Shown: positions 20,891 to 31,271 of the stretch, piece by piece
How the letters are laid out: the number at the start of each line of letters is the position of its first letter
Position numbering within the stretch: the stretch's first letter is position 1
Assembly: GCF_009870125.1 (NCBI RefSeq)
Contig: NC_046683.1
Span: 25,882,129-25,946,128 of the forward strand
DNA length: 64,000 nt
Reading direction: 5' to 3'
Source: Drosophila pseudoobscura
Lineage: Eukaryota > Arthropoda > Insecta > Diptera > Drosophilidae
Notes under the pieces: model-generated
Databases searched by the model: none
The model's input: the letters and a program-made list of their open reading frames with translations, nothing else
Told to the model about the DNA's origin: nothing
Program-made: the position numbers and the translations under genes

Positions 20891-23800
20891 GAAATAGAGG
20901 ATTAGTTTACAGAAACAAAAAAAATTCAACCAAATTTCAGATTAAAAAAAATTTTGTTATTTAAATATTAATGATTAGGTTTAGGTGAAAACTAAATAAA
21001 AAATAATATTTTATAATAAAAAACACCATTAAAAATAGTTTATCGATTAAAAAAATATAAAAATAGAGCATTTTAAATAGGAAAATATTTACCAGCATCA
21101 AAGTTCAACTTTAACCCATTATTGTGAAGCTTTTAGACATTGTAGCATAATGTATTTAAGCAGATTAAATTTTGAACGATTCTTTCAAATGCAGTTTGTT
21201 TCATGTTTACTTGTTCAGAAGTTATTAATTTAGCAAGCTGCGACGGCACAGCGGAACGCTTGAAAAACACGTCTGCTTCCAGAATGATGCAATAATACAA
21301 GGTGGTCTCGTCGGCAAAACTCAGTCCTTTAACGTATGCTAGCAATAAGTGCGAGTGAAAGGCACATAGTAAAGTGAGTGAGTGAGTGAGACGGCATATG
21401 TTGATTAACCCTTAACAGGCCCGTGGGTTTAAAATTTTAAAATAAAATGATTTTACTGATATATTAATATTTAAATTTTATGCATCCATTAATAATTTTT
21501 CTTCAACATTTTTAGTTATATTACAATTTTCTTTTACATAATATATAAAGATTACTTCTAATTCTGTGGTATTTTTTTTATATGCTTTTTATATAATATG
21601 CAATATGTAATTTTGTTGTTATCGGGTCATAAGAGCTAAGAATATATCAAAAAATTCGTCCGTGAACAACCTTCATCATCAACAAGCAAGCATGCACTGA
21701 CGATAAGGGACAACACGAACGAACTTTGGCTCGCGACGAGACCACCTTGTATAATTGCATCATGGCTTCCAGTAGCAGTCAGAAAGCAACTGGATGTGGA
21801 AGCATTCGGAGAAACGGAGAACCACCAGGAGGAGATGGGAAAGTGACGAAGTTGTACTTATTTTGGATTGGAATGATCCGCCGATGCTGGCTGGGGTGCA
21901 CTTCTCCTTTTGGTTAGGAGAAGATCCGGCTCGAAGGACCAATGTTTGTACGGGGCGCATCAGAGCAGCTGCTATCCAGCGACGAATTGGAAGGTGCTAA
22001 AAAGAAAAACTTTAGGGTGTAGTTTCTCCAAGAAACGTGTATGATTCTATATATTTTCGTTTTGCTGTTTTATTGTGGGTGAATAGGTAGGTAACGCGGC
22101 CAATCGTAACAAGGGTGGAGACGAAACGTAATTATCCAACGAAGAGGAATAATTTCAACTCCGTCGTAATAAGAAATGCATGTGTACCTAATATGTATAT
22201 ATGTACATATGTAGTATATGTGGTGATTCGTGTGGTGTGTCGACCGGTTGAAACGAGGGTGGAAACGTAACTGATTCTAGCTTACATGCTAAGAAAACGG
22301 TAAGCGACGTGCGGATCGTAAGAGCGCACAGAACCGAGAGAGCTAGAGCGAGGCAGAGGGCAATGTTAACTGGCTATTAACTGAGCACGGTACCCAGCAG
22401 CGATAAAAGGCTGTTAGCCTAGGTTTCTAACAGCGCGATTGCCCTGTTACAGTTTCTGCCCTGAACAGGCTCTTTGACGTAACAGTTATACATGCATACA
22501 TCTATCGTTTACTACAGTCACTGTAGCCCCACCCCCCTCAGCCTTTTTTTGTTCTTTCTCGTGGTTAGAACCTCACCGCAAAGTTTGTTGATTCACCCAA
22601 GTCATAGAAAATATCCACACATAAATGCAAGAGGCAGCACCGGTCCATTCTTCGGTTTTCGCTTCTAAGCCGCTGCTCACGTTGTATTTGTTGTTTGAAT
22701 TTTCGTTGACGCTCTTGAGCTCAACAGAGCACCAAGTGACGCGCTACCCCTGTATCTAAGGGGTATCTTGTTTTTGGCTACTTGCCAAGTCACGCTCTAC
22801 CATACATTCTAAAGATATATTTTTTCGAACGTTACTTGCAACCAATCTTTCTCTAAATACCTGGTGCCTCGATATTCAATATTACAATTCGTTTTCGCTT
22901 TTCGAACTGGTTCAGACTTATTAATTTAAAACAAGAAATGTCCCGTTGTAACACTCCGCAAGATTTCTAACTTTTCAAAACGAAAACGTTTTCCTTGATG
23001 AAATGAAAAGTAAACGGCTCTTTATACAACAAAACGAATCTTCATCGCAAAAGAAAAGAGGTATATGACTTACCCTTTACAAAACAACGACAGAACAAGG
23101 AGTTTACGTTAATTTCACAGTACATAAGAAATTTTACCCTTTTATTAGTTTCAAGTCTATATATCCCATGGCAATAATCAATAGCCTTAAGGAAAGAACC
23201 AACGATGAGTTCCCCATTTAAACGATAGGGAGTAACGAGGGAACAGGTCCCACAGGATCGTCATTAATTGTTCGATAATTGAGAAAACGGTTCAGTACCG
23301 TATTCTAAACATCTCTGGGATTTTTGTATGCGTCAATTAGTAGTATTTCCCGGCATCATCCCGGATCATCAGATCGATAAGTCGGATCAATCTTTCTGTC
23401 TCGCAGGTAACGATGGTTTTAAGATACCAAATTTTTTTCACCGTAGGCATGTCAGTTTCTCTTACCATACATGAGAACAGGTCAAAGAACTGGGTCAGAA
23501 CAGAATGTTGATGTGTGAGAGATGCACGTCATCCGTGTTTGGTGTGGCTGATTTTGCCAATGTTCTTTGGACCTTACTTTCCAGTGTTAGGTAGGATTCC
23601 ATGTCATATCCTCCTTCCACTGGGTCCTCGTATTACTCATGAATTGTGAAGTGGACTTCCTGTGCTTGAGTCCATAGTGATTTTATCAAATCACTTGATG
23701 TGCGTCCTTCTGCCTCTGAAAGTTGTTTCAGATTGCGTTTAACGGACTCTACTATGGCCTTTTGTCGGCGACATAGTGAAAGCAATTTGCTGTAAGCCTT

Positions 23801-24080
23801 CGGGGACTGCTTAATTAGATCGCTTTCTTTAGGAATAGTGGAGGTTCCTCATGACATTCTTTACGGACGATTTGACGTTCCCCACGAAAGCTAGCTGTCT
23901 ACGATAGCTTGCCAATGCATTCGGTAAAAATCGGTAAAAACCCACGGGCGCGCTTTCGCCACGAACGGCTCTCCCCTTGGGTCCTCACACAACAAATTTT
24001 GCTGTGGAGAAGGACCGGGCCCTGGACAGACTTAGAAGCTGTACCTCGGCCTGAGATATTCCTTACAGTGCTCTCATACA
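20891..24080. other. 3.2 kb without a recognised gene
   Basis: Mostly AT-rich (20900-21130 and 21420-21660). A GTGA tract lies at 21373-21391. Inverted arms of about 45 bases occur at 21275-21322 and 21730-21776. 22080-22510 is GC-richer with short direct and inverted repeats and could be LTR material. A minus-oriented copy of the repeat related to the 59.2 kb MITE lies at 22915-23070. 23300-23880 has short minus-strand open stretches broken by stops, possibly old retrotransposon gag. No host exon was recognised. Confidence 0.5.
22915..23070 (-). repeat. Fragment of the 59.2 kb MITE family
   Basis: The reverse complement reads TTCGTTTTGTTGTATAAA, then GAAAACGTTTTCGTTTTG and AATCTTGCGGA, aligning with 59620-59705. 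It is clearer than the related fragment at 5235-5390. No terminal repeats are visible around it. Confidence 0.6.
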
Positions 24081-24087
24081 AAATGAT

Positions 24088-24740
24088 TTGTGGCCAATCG
24101 TCAGTGGCAAAATTGATCTTAGTGAAAGCGCAACAAATGAACAACGTGCAGTTTTTGAACTAAACGATCAAAAGGCGTTGGCGTCAATTCTACTTTGTAT
24201 TAAATCGACCCAACTGAACAATATTAAAAATTGTGTGTCGTCGTGGCAGGCCAAGCGGACCAGCAAGGGTAGTGCTTTTAATAAAGCAATTGTTGACGTT
24301 AAAAATGTAGGATGGTATAAGGGCACAGAAATATTTGCGAAAATTCCAGGTGGTAAACGAGGCTTTAGCAGAGGTCAACATAAGGGATGGTGAAAAGATT
24401 TTATCAGTTGTGTTGCTAAATACTTTGCGTTTAGTTTCTCAAACCTTATACAAGTTTTGTTGTTGCGATTGAAACGCGAGATGATTTGCCGAGCTTGAGT
24501 ATGATAAAATTAAAAATTTCTGAAGAAGCGATTATGTCGGAAGATAGCATTAGCAAGGAAATTAAAAGTAGAGCGGAACTACACGTTAGTTATGACAACA
24601 AAAATTTTAAGAAAATCTTTAAGAAGGGCAAAGTTTTTTAAGTGCGGAAAGGAAGAGCATTTGAAATCAGAATGCCGTGTTAAAAGTAAGCAGGAAGAAG
24701 CAAACAACAAGGGCGAAAAACAAATATAAATAATAATAAA
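24088..24740 (+). pseudogene. Copia-type gag relic
   Basis: Gag of a Ty1/copia-family element. 24088-24230 encodes SGKIDLSESATNEQRAVF, then NDQKALASILLCIKSTQL and KNCVSSWQA, the arrangement of the copia gag domain. 24570-24690 carries a nucleocapsid zinc knuckle (FKCGKEEHLKSECR). The two are in different frames, with a stop at 24393, so the gene is broken. Protease-like sequence follows, as in copia, where gag and pol form a single frame. Confidence 0.75.
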
Positions 24741-24759
24741 TAATAAATAAATTTAGCTA

Positions 24760-25100
24760 ACCAAAATGACCAGATGTTAAATGCATGTTGCACAGACAGT
24801 GGCGCAACGGCGCATCTATGTTGTGACAAGCAACGCTTTGTGTCGTTCACGGAAGATAATCAAAAAGTATTTTTAGCCGGCGGTTATATCACATATCGCT
24901 GAAGAGCGTGGAACTGTTCCAGAAAGCCAGGGGTATCACATTTAAGAGTTTTTGGCTCAGTATCGATTGCTCTAGATGAAACAAAGAAATCAAAGTTCGC
25001 ACATAAAGGCTTAGAGTATATAATGGTGGGCTACTCCGATACGGCCAAAGCATACCGTTTGGTCAGTAAAGAAACCAGAGAGTAGGGATGTAACTTTGTA
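24760..25100 (+). pseudogene. Copia-type protease start joined to an integrase C-terminal piece
   Basis: 24785-24890 encodes the aspartic protease active site (ACCTDSGATAHLCCDKQRF). From about 24925 the sequence jumps to the integrase C-terminal region (HLRVFGSVSIALDETKKSKF, then YIMVGYSDTAKAYRLVS). The remaining protease and the whole integrase core are deleted. An in-frame stop follows at about 25084. Confidence 0.7.
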
Positions 25101-25139
25101 GAACCTGATAGGGGGCAAACTAGATACATCAGATTCTAA

Positions 25140-26020
25140 TGACATGGCATCAATTGAGGTTCAACAAAACCAGAACTCTGAAACCAGGACGACCGAGGAT
25201 GCAGTATCATATGAACAATGCGATACTGGCACAGACATGCAAGTTCCAGAAAACTACGAACAAGCTGAACGGTCAACTGAATCTCTCGTGAAGAACAACA
25301 CATGGTCGCTTACTAAATTTCCTAAAGTCTATTGGATGCAGATGGGTTTACGCAGTCAAGCCCAATCCGGATGGAAGCGTGAACAAGCTGAAATCACGAC
25401 TGGTGGCGAAAGGTTGTAGCCAACACTACGGGATCGACTACAAGGAAACATTTGCACCGTTGTACGCCAGGCTGATAATTGCACTTGGTCTCCACCTACA
25501 TAAAATGGAAGTTGTCACGGCGTATCTCAACGGCGAATTGGAAGATAAGGTATTTATGAGACAACCCGAGGGCTTCATCAGCGAAGTTCACCCAAATCAC
25601 GTTTTGAGGCTTCACAAAAGCATATATGGGCTAAAACAATCAGGAAGAGTGTGGAACTCTATGTTGGATACAACGCTGAGGCGCATTGGTTTTGTACCGA
25701 CTGTCAACGAACCCTGTCTATATTGTAAGCCAGGTAAAAATATGTGTCTAATAGCTATCTACGTAGATGACATCATTTGGGCGTGTAAAGACCTAGCTGA
25801 TATATCTGTTATCAAGACAAGGATCGCAGCAGAGTTTGATGTGGTTGACATCGGGCCTATGCAATACTTTTTAGGTATTGAGGTGAAACGTGAAACAGTA
25901 CTGGTACTCGAACAGTACAGTATGAAAGATTGTCGAGGACTGCCGCAAAGTCGGCATCACATCGTTCCAGAAGCTAAGTTCGGACATTGCGCATTCGTTG
26001 AATAAATTAGCTCAACGTAA
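25140..26020 (+). pseudogene. Copia-type reverse transcriptase
   Basis: 25379-26005 (208 codons) encodes most of the reverse transcriptase: SRLVAKGCSQHYGIDYKETF, then VVTAYLNGELEDKVFMRQPEGF, LHKSIYGLKQSGRVWN and the catalytic loop AIYVDDIIWAC, followed by MQYFLGIEV. The preceding part at 25144-25419 (NNTWSLTKFPK) is in another frame. The C-terminal end runs directly into the start of the 6.93 kb duplicated unit at 25993, so the reverse transcriptase itself was not duplicated. Confidence 0.88.
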
Positions 26021-26129
26021 CAAAGATCGCCATTCCGAGCACGAAGCGGCAGCCAAGCCCATCCGATATTCGATATTTGGCAAAAAATATCGATTGGGAG
26101 ATATGCTACACAAAGCAAGGAAAGGAAAT

Positions 26130-26605
26130 TGAGTGTTTTGTTGATGCAGATTGAACAAGCGATATGAAGAACCGGAAGTCATTCACTGGCTATGCATGTT
26201 GGCAGGAGGAGCAGTTTCTTGGGAGTCAAGAAAGCAAACGATGGTTGCGCTCAGTTCTACGGAGGCAGAGTACATAGCCTTATCATCTGCAGCAAAAGAG
26301 GCGATATACTTTCGCAGCCTACTCATTGACTTGAAGCTGATGTCCCAGGAGTCAGCTATTCAGATGTACGACGACAACATTGGAGCACATCAGCTTGCTA
26401 GAAACCCCATGTTTCATGCATGTACAAAACACATCGACGTCAAGGTACATCATTCTGTCGTATTCGAGAGGTTCTCAAGAGAAGTGAAGTCGACATTGCG
26501 TATCTACCAACCGATGCGATGATAGCAGATGTCTTCACAAAGAGCTATGTCAAAGTTAAGCACCATAAATTTGTATTCGCATTCGGATTAAGAGATAATT
26601 TATAA
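26130..26605 (+). pseudogene. Copia-type RNase H (unit A)
   Basis: RNase H domain of the copia-type element. 26151-26522 encodes LAGGAVSWESRKQTMVALSS, then TEAEYIALSSAAKEAIYFR, including the TEAEY motif typical of copia RNase H, and HQLARNPMFHACTKHIDV. A frameshift near 26450 moves the C-terminus (VLKRSEVDIAYLPTDAMIAD, FTKSY) into the frame at 26420-26605. It is separated from the reverse transcriptase by a short disrupted stretch. Confidence 0.85.
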
Positions 26606-26659
26606 GTTGCTTGAAATGTTATCATATATTAGTTAAGTATGTTTAAAGTTTGTAAACAT

Positions 26660-26935
26660 GCGTACTGTTGAGGAGGAGTGTTCAAAGTGACCGCCACGAT
26701 AATTAGTTATCGATCCCTTACAATACTGCGCAGGTGCCCTGCTGCATATAGAAGTTTTTCTCAGTCTCTTGCGTAAATTACTCGAAAACACATATGTATC
26801 ATTCTGTATGCTGATCTTCTGCTGCATTAAAAATAAAATAACTTTAACATGCTGCACATGCCATTGCCATTGTAGCGGCACATCTTCCTCCATTTTTGTA
26901 TCCATTCCATCTGTTTGTACTTACTACTTTTTGAC
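26660..26935 (+). repeat. Putative copia 3' LTR (unit A)
   Basis: A purine-rich run (GAGGAGGAG) at about 26670 precedes TGTTCAAAGTGACCGCC, a plausible LTR start beginning with TG just after the RNase H end. The LTR end is not certain and no second copy exists at the 5' side of this element, so this is a positional inference. Confidence 0.4.
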
Positions 26936-27061
26936 CCGTTGGGAGTGTTTTATTTGCTTTGCAGCTGGATACGCTCCGAATCGCAGCCGTTGTTGGTCAA
27001 AGAAGTAATAGTACGGATGTACTATTGGATGTATTGGACGGAGGGATGTGTGCTGTTTCCA

Positions 27062-27390
27062 TTATATGGAACGCACGAACAACAAAAATGTATTTTCTCG
27101 GTGATAATTGAATTCTGTAGCTATTTTTCTGTTGGCTGATAACTTGAATATGTCAGATTTGCCAAAGTGATACTTATTGGTAGGAGATGCTACCGTAAAT
27201 GTATGGCCTGGTGCCAAATTAACTGATGCCCCTCCTTCAATCTGATGTCCAGATCGAATCCTTTCACTGTAGCTTGTCTGACAGTTTTGAAAGGATGACC
27301 ATGGTTGGGGTCTCCAAATGATAATGTGCGTGTGTGTAGAAAGCTGGGCTGCATACGGTACATAAACCATCGACAGTCTGGTCGTCGCAA
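27062..27390 (-). other. Unidentified minus-strand ORF (unit A)
   Basis: A 102-codon frame at 27062-27370 that overlaps a 66-codon frame at 27190-27390. The protein contains GGASVNLAPGHTFTVASP and YHFGKSDIFKLSANRK; it has no signal peptide, membrane segment or repeat I can see. The codon pattern looks protein-like but I do not recognise the family. It lies between copia and gypsy relics and could be part of another element or a captured sequence. Positions 27391-27800 around it show no gene. An identical copy sits at 33996-34324. Confidence 0.3.
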
Positions 27391-27799
27391 CTAGATCTTG
27401 AACCAGTTGGACTGCGGAGTGGGTATCCTACGGTGCGCAAAGGATGATTGCGATGGAAGATGAGTGACAGGCAATTGTGGTACTGTTGCTGATATTGACT
27501 TTACTGATAAAATTGATTCTTATTTATTGGTAACAAAAAGTTCAAAAGTACTGAGTCTGTAAAAATATATATTTGTGTATCAAGAATAAATTTATTGTCT
27601 GGTGGGCAATTGCGTAATTTTTATGGTCAGCAATTGCACCGATGTCTTCGCTCTTTGCGGAGAGAGTGGATTGTCAGCATAACTCACTGCGGTAGCTAGA
27701 GTTCTGACGTGAGGTATTATATTACATGTTAAATTAAACACTGTGTCACTGGTATCACAAAATATTACTTTTGCATATTTCTGCAACACCTGTGTTTGG

Positions 27800-28187
27800 C
27801 TTTAAAAACACCCCATAATAAATATGCCATTTGTAAAAGAAAGCCTATTTCTACTCGCCACCTCGCGAATCCCACAATTACACATTATTCCCCACTACTA
27901 CTCATAAGCTCCCAAAACACACACCGATACCGATATGATAATTATCAACGAACTTAAGTTACTTACGCGGAAACCAGGCCCGAGTGCAGACGTTGTCCCG
28001 CGAGACAATTGTCAGCTTTCTTTTAATAAGCAATAAAAGTCACTCTAAGGAACCGAGATTTTCAGTGCCTCTTCTCAATAAGCCTCCGCCGGATTACCTA
28101 CCCGATAGTGCCAGCGATCTACAGAATTAATTTAGAAAGACCCTGGACGGTAATGAGTTTAACTCAGCCTGAAATAGGTACATTACA
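27800..28187 (+). repeat. 3' part of a gypsy-type 5' LTR (unit A)
   Basis: Ends in ATTACA two bases before a primer-binding site. Part of it (GAACCGAGATTTT, then CTTCTCAATAAGCCTCCGCC) recurs at 29960-30010 beyond the gag/integrase remnant, as expected for paired LTRs. The left boundary is approximate. Confidence 0.6.
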
Positions 28188-28189
28188 AG

Positions 28190-28207
28190 TGGCGCCCGAG
28201 CAGAGAC
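28190..28207 (+). other. Primer-binding site, tRNA-Lys type (unit A)
   Basis: TGGCGCCCGAGCAGAGAC resembles the complement of the 3' end of a lysine tRNA. Ulysses and Osvaldo, gypsy-group Drosophila elements, are known to use tRNA-Lys. It sits directly after the LTR and ahead of the gag start at 28508. Copy in unit B at about 35124. Confidence 0.65.
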
Positions 28208-28507
28208 CCTGAAGGAAACTTTAGTAGGGAGTTTGTGTATCAAAAACCCACGGCCGCCGTAAGTCTAGATGTGCGTGCACACGTGCCCGATCCTTCGGTG
28301 GCGAAACCCCACCCCACGACAACGGCGCGTAACCGCACAGAAACCCCCCAAAACTCTAACGGTGCCGGTCGCGAACTGACGCACGTTCGCGTACGTAGTG
28401 CCGGTACCAATAGTGAGGTCGACTCAGAATTCTCAACCGGCCCACAGATATCGTGAGAGGAACAACAGACTAACTTAAAGCGAAAAGCAGGAGCAACCAA
28501 AAGGATA

Positions 28508-28819
28508 ATGGAGCCTTACACGGAGGAGCTGCCAGGTGAGTATTCCCCAAAGGAACTAATCACTAACCCAGGAGTCAGCACTGGCGGTATTCATAAACGC
28601 CGCCAGGAGGAGCTGGAAAACTTCACGGAAGAATTTGGGTTCGATCGCGAAGGAAACGTAAATTACTTTCGGAGAAACTTTGTCTCGTTGGTGGAAGGGC
28701 CCCTTGAACAGGAAGGGGACCACAAATTCGGACTGCAGATCCTTGAAGGCAAGTTGATCGGTCCGCCCACCATGGTTATGAGCCCGCCCCGCCTCCTGAA
28801 ACCAGACCGTCGCCTATGA
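28508..28819 (+). pseudogene. Gypsy-type gag N-terminus (unit A)
   Basis: 103 codons starting 318 bases after the primer-binding site, the position of gag in a gypsy-group element. The sequence (SPKELITNPGVSTGGIHKRR, then NFTEEFGFDREGNVNYFRRN) is charged and soluble. The frame stops at 28819 and leads at once into integrase-tail sequence, so the rest of gag and nearly all of pol are deleted. Assignment to gag rests on position. Confidence 0.5.
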
Positions 28820-29284
28820 GGAGCATACGACGAGGTCGTGTCAGCCGAAATAACACCCAACGTCGTCGGTTTTGTAGCAAAATTGGCTCCTAAGTTCGAC
28901 GGCCCCTATCGAGTGAAAGCCTTTCCGTTGCCAAAAACATCGTGTAATAACAACACCCCTGCAGCCGAAGACGGAAAATCGCAAATATCAACGACCCGAA
29001 AGAATTCCACAATCACGAGTCCAACGAACCCGCTGGCGAGAAGAGCGGCCCCGGCCCCGCCGTGCAAGCGACGTAGAACAGCGGAAATACGAGGTAGGCG
29101 CCGTAACATCAAGGTGACGACGTTAACACTGGCAATGGTTAAACCAAGACACGCGAAACAAAAACACGCACACAAATCCCAGCGGAAACTCGACGCGTGT
29201 CCGGCCGTCAAGGAACAAATGCTGACACTGAAAGAAAACCCTAGTGCGCTAGGCGACAATGCCCCGGATCCCAAAAATCGCTGA
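28820..29284 (+). pseudogene. Gypsy-type integrase C-terminal tail (unit A)
   Basis: The frame 28838-29284 starts with VVGFVAKLAPKFDGPYRVKA, the C-terminal integrase motif found where the domain contacts DNA in gypsy elements (usually KLAPKF..GPY.V). It continues as a basic, Pro/Arg-rich tail. Its direct contact with gag sequence shows a large internal deletion. Copy in unit B at 35763-36209. Confidence 0.65.
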
Positions 29285-29410
29285 CACCAGGTTCGGCCAC
29301 CTGCACAGACCACGATAGACACCTTCGTCTCTCTTTCATCGATCAGTTCGCTCAGCCAAGCGATCTAGCTGAGCCCAAACCAAATCACCTTAGCCATCGA
29401 TAACACAAAA

Positions 29411-29888
29411 AACGAGGAACGTTGTGAGTTGCTGCTGCGACCGCAACTCTACATTTATACCCGATATCATAGTCAGTATGGCTCCCTTAAACGACACGAA
29501 AAAGAGTTCGTGTGAGAGAAACAAAAAGCGTGTCTGAACATGTCGTCGGGCGCTGCGTAGCCACTGCAAATTGATTTGTTACTTTTGGCTAAAAATATGA
29601 TCCGATCTGACCCAAATTCGGCAATCTGGTAGATATGGTCATTCTTTATGATTGTGCGTTTTTAGTTTTCTCGTACTTTCAATATTGTGCATTTTCCACA
29701 GATTTTCGTCTTTTGTGGGTGCGGAAGGGGGTGGGGCGAAATTTTGAAACACTCTTTTAACAGTGACATATTACAGAAGTCCAGATATAAAACGTTGTTG
29801 CTCTACATCTTATAGTCTTTGAGCACTAGGCGCTCATCCATTTTCACCACAAATCTAATATACCTCTATACTCATTTATTGTGTTATA
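29411..29888 (-). mobile_element. DINE-1/Helitron-type element, copy 2, internally deleted
   Basis: Starts (plus strand) with ACGAGGAACGTTGTGAG and ends after CTATACTCATTTATTG. It lacks the GGAC microsatellite and most of the middle compared with copy 1, so it is about half length. It sits within the gypsy 3' LTR: LTR-like sequence lies on both sides (29290-29405 and 29889-30053). Confidence 0.7.
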
Positions 29889-30053
29889 AACGATTTCTGA
29901 ATAAATTGAAATATACAAAACACAACACCAAAGCCAAGCAATACATTCTAGAGAACCGAGATTTTTTGTGCCCCTTCTCAATAAGCCTCCGCCCGATTAC
30001 CTAACCGATAGCGCCTACCCCCTAACCCAACTCATCCTCAATCCGAAACCACC
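29889..30053 (+). repeat. Gypsy-type 3' LTR, end part (unit A)
   Basis: Matches 28050-28115 of the 5' LTR (GAACCGAGATTTT, CTTCTCAATAAGCCTCCGCC, GATTACCTA.CCGATAG) with several substitutions. This divergence between the two LTRs suggests an old insertion. Following sequence 30060-30780 is AT-rich with TATG/TACA repeats and no gene. Confidence 0.55.
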
Positions 30054-30798
30054 ACACAAGTGTGATACGCCCTGTTACGGTCCTTGACCCCAGAGGTTTG
30101 GTACGCCCTGTGCAACTCTCTTAATTGAATTGGTTTCTGTTTATTTGTGTTTTACTTATTTACAGCTAATCAAATAAAAATATAATATATAATATAATAT
30201 AATTGGTTCACTTAATTAGCTATTTTATTACCATTTTTTTATAACATGAAGATTCCCAAAAACAGGTGTTGACATAACTTAATGTGTAATTTCTATGATT
30301 GTTTATTGATATATGTACATACATGTAAGTAGTGCATATATAAATATATGTATATACAAATACATATATGTATGTATATATAAATGCAGATAAAACACAT
30401 TGAATCCTATCAAATTATACATTTGCACACGTATGTACATACATTATGGTTTCGTATATTTGTATGGATGAAAAAAATTTGTCGGAATCAAAGGTCTATT
30501 CCGAGTACAATAAAATATAAAATTTCAGCCCGATTCAACAACGTTTAGAGGTGCCGACTTGAGGTCAAAGTTGAAAAATACGAAATTTGTCCATAATATG
30601 TATACTATATCTATGTATATAATCTATATTATATAATTCATCTCCTAAAATTGTAGTTCGATTGGTTTCCATTGAAGCCTACAAAAAATAGTTAACAGTC
30701 CACTTTTATGTTAAATTGACCAATTTTTGTTGTTCAATAAATGTTGAATAGCATATTACTTTACTACGTTTAGCAACTTCTGAAAATCATCAAGCGTG

Positions 30799-30805
<7 letters not shown>

Positions 30806-30839
<34 letters not shown>

Positions 30840-30995
30840 GTATCTCTCTCTCTCTCTGTCTCTCTCTCTCTCCAGAATAAAGAAAACAGTTTCGTTCTCT
30901 CTAACACACGTTTCCTGGTCGCCTTTGCCTGTCGCTGCAGATGAGCGCCTAAAACATAAAGAATACTATATCGCCGAATCTGGATCAGATCATCA
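30806..30995 (+). repeat. CT microsatellite and DINE fragment (unit A)
   Basis: 30806-30872 is a CT tract with scattered GT interruptions. It is followed by a plus-oriented DINE fragment (TTCTCTCTAACACACG, then GAATCTGGATCAGATCAT). The tract differs in length and interruption pattern from its duplicate at 37731-37797, as expected for slippage after duplication. Confidence 0.75.
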
Positions 30996-31134
30996 TTATT
31001 ATAACCAGTCAATTTTCGGTGGCTACACAAACACATGTAATGTATTGTACACATGTACTTTTGATTGCCAACCCAATAAGTATTTTTTGTTATTATTGCT
31101 TCGACATTATTATCTGACGGTCGGATGAATCCAC

Positions 31135-31271
31135 TTCCTTGGGTGCTGGCAACTCAATGTCCATTCCCTCCTTATTGTCTTCCGTCTGTTTATCTCTTAT
31201 AGGCTGCTCTTCCTTCTTTTTGGCTAATATTCCTTCTTCCTGCTAGTCCCAATGTCTTTGCTCGGGCACCA
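31135..31271 (-). pseudogene. BEL-type leader and start of the internal region (unit A)
   Basis: On the minus strand the LTR ends in ATGACA and is followed by TGGTGCCCGAGCAAAGAC, a primer-binding-type sequence at 31271. A frame then reads EEQPIRDKQTEDNKEGMDIE and breaks off near 31130. The coding nature is inferred from position; the segment is too short to classify. Confidence 0.4.

Noticed and set aside
28906..29322. 138-codon minus-strand ORF (and its copy at 35831-36247)
   Set aside because: Antisense to the gypsy integrase tail, which has a recognisable motif on the plus strand.
30770..31128. ORFs with Ser-Leu and Arg-Glu repeats (also at 37695-38053)
   Set aside because: Low-complexity products of the CT microsatellite, read on both strands.
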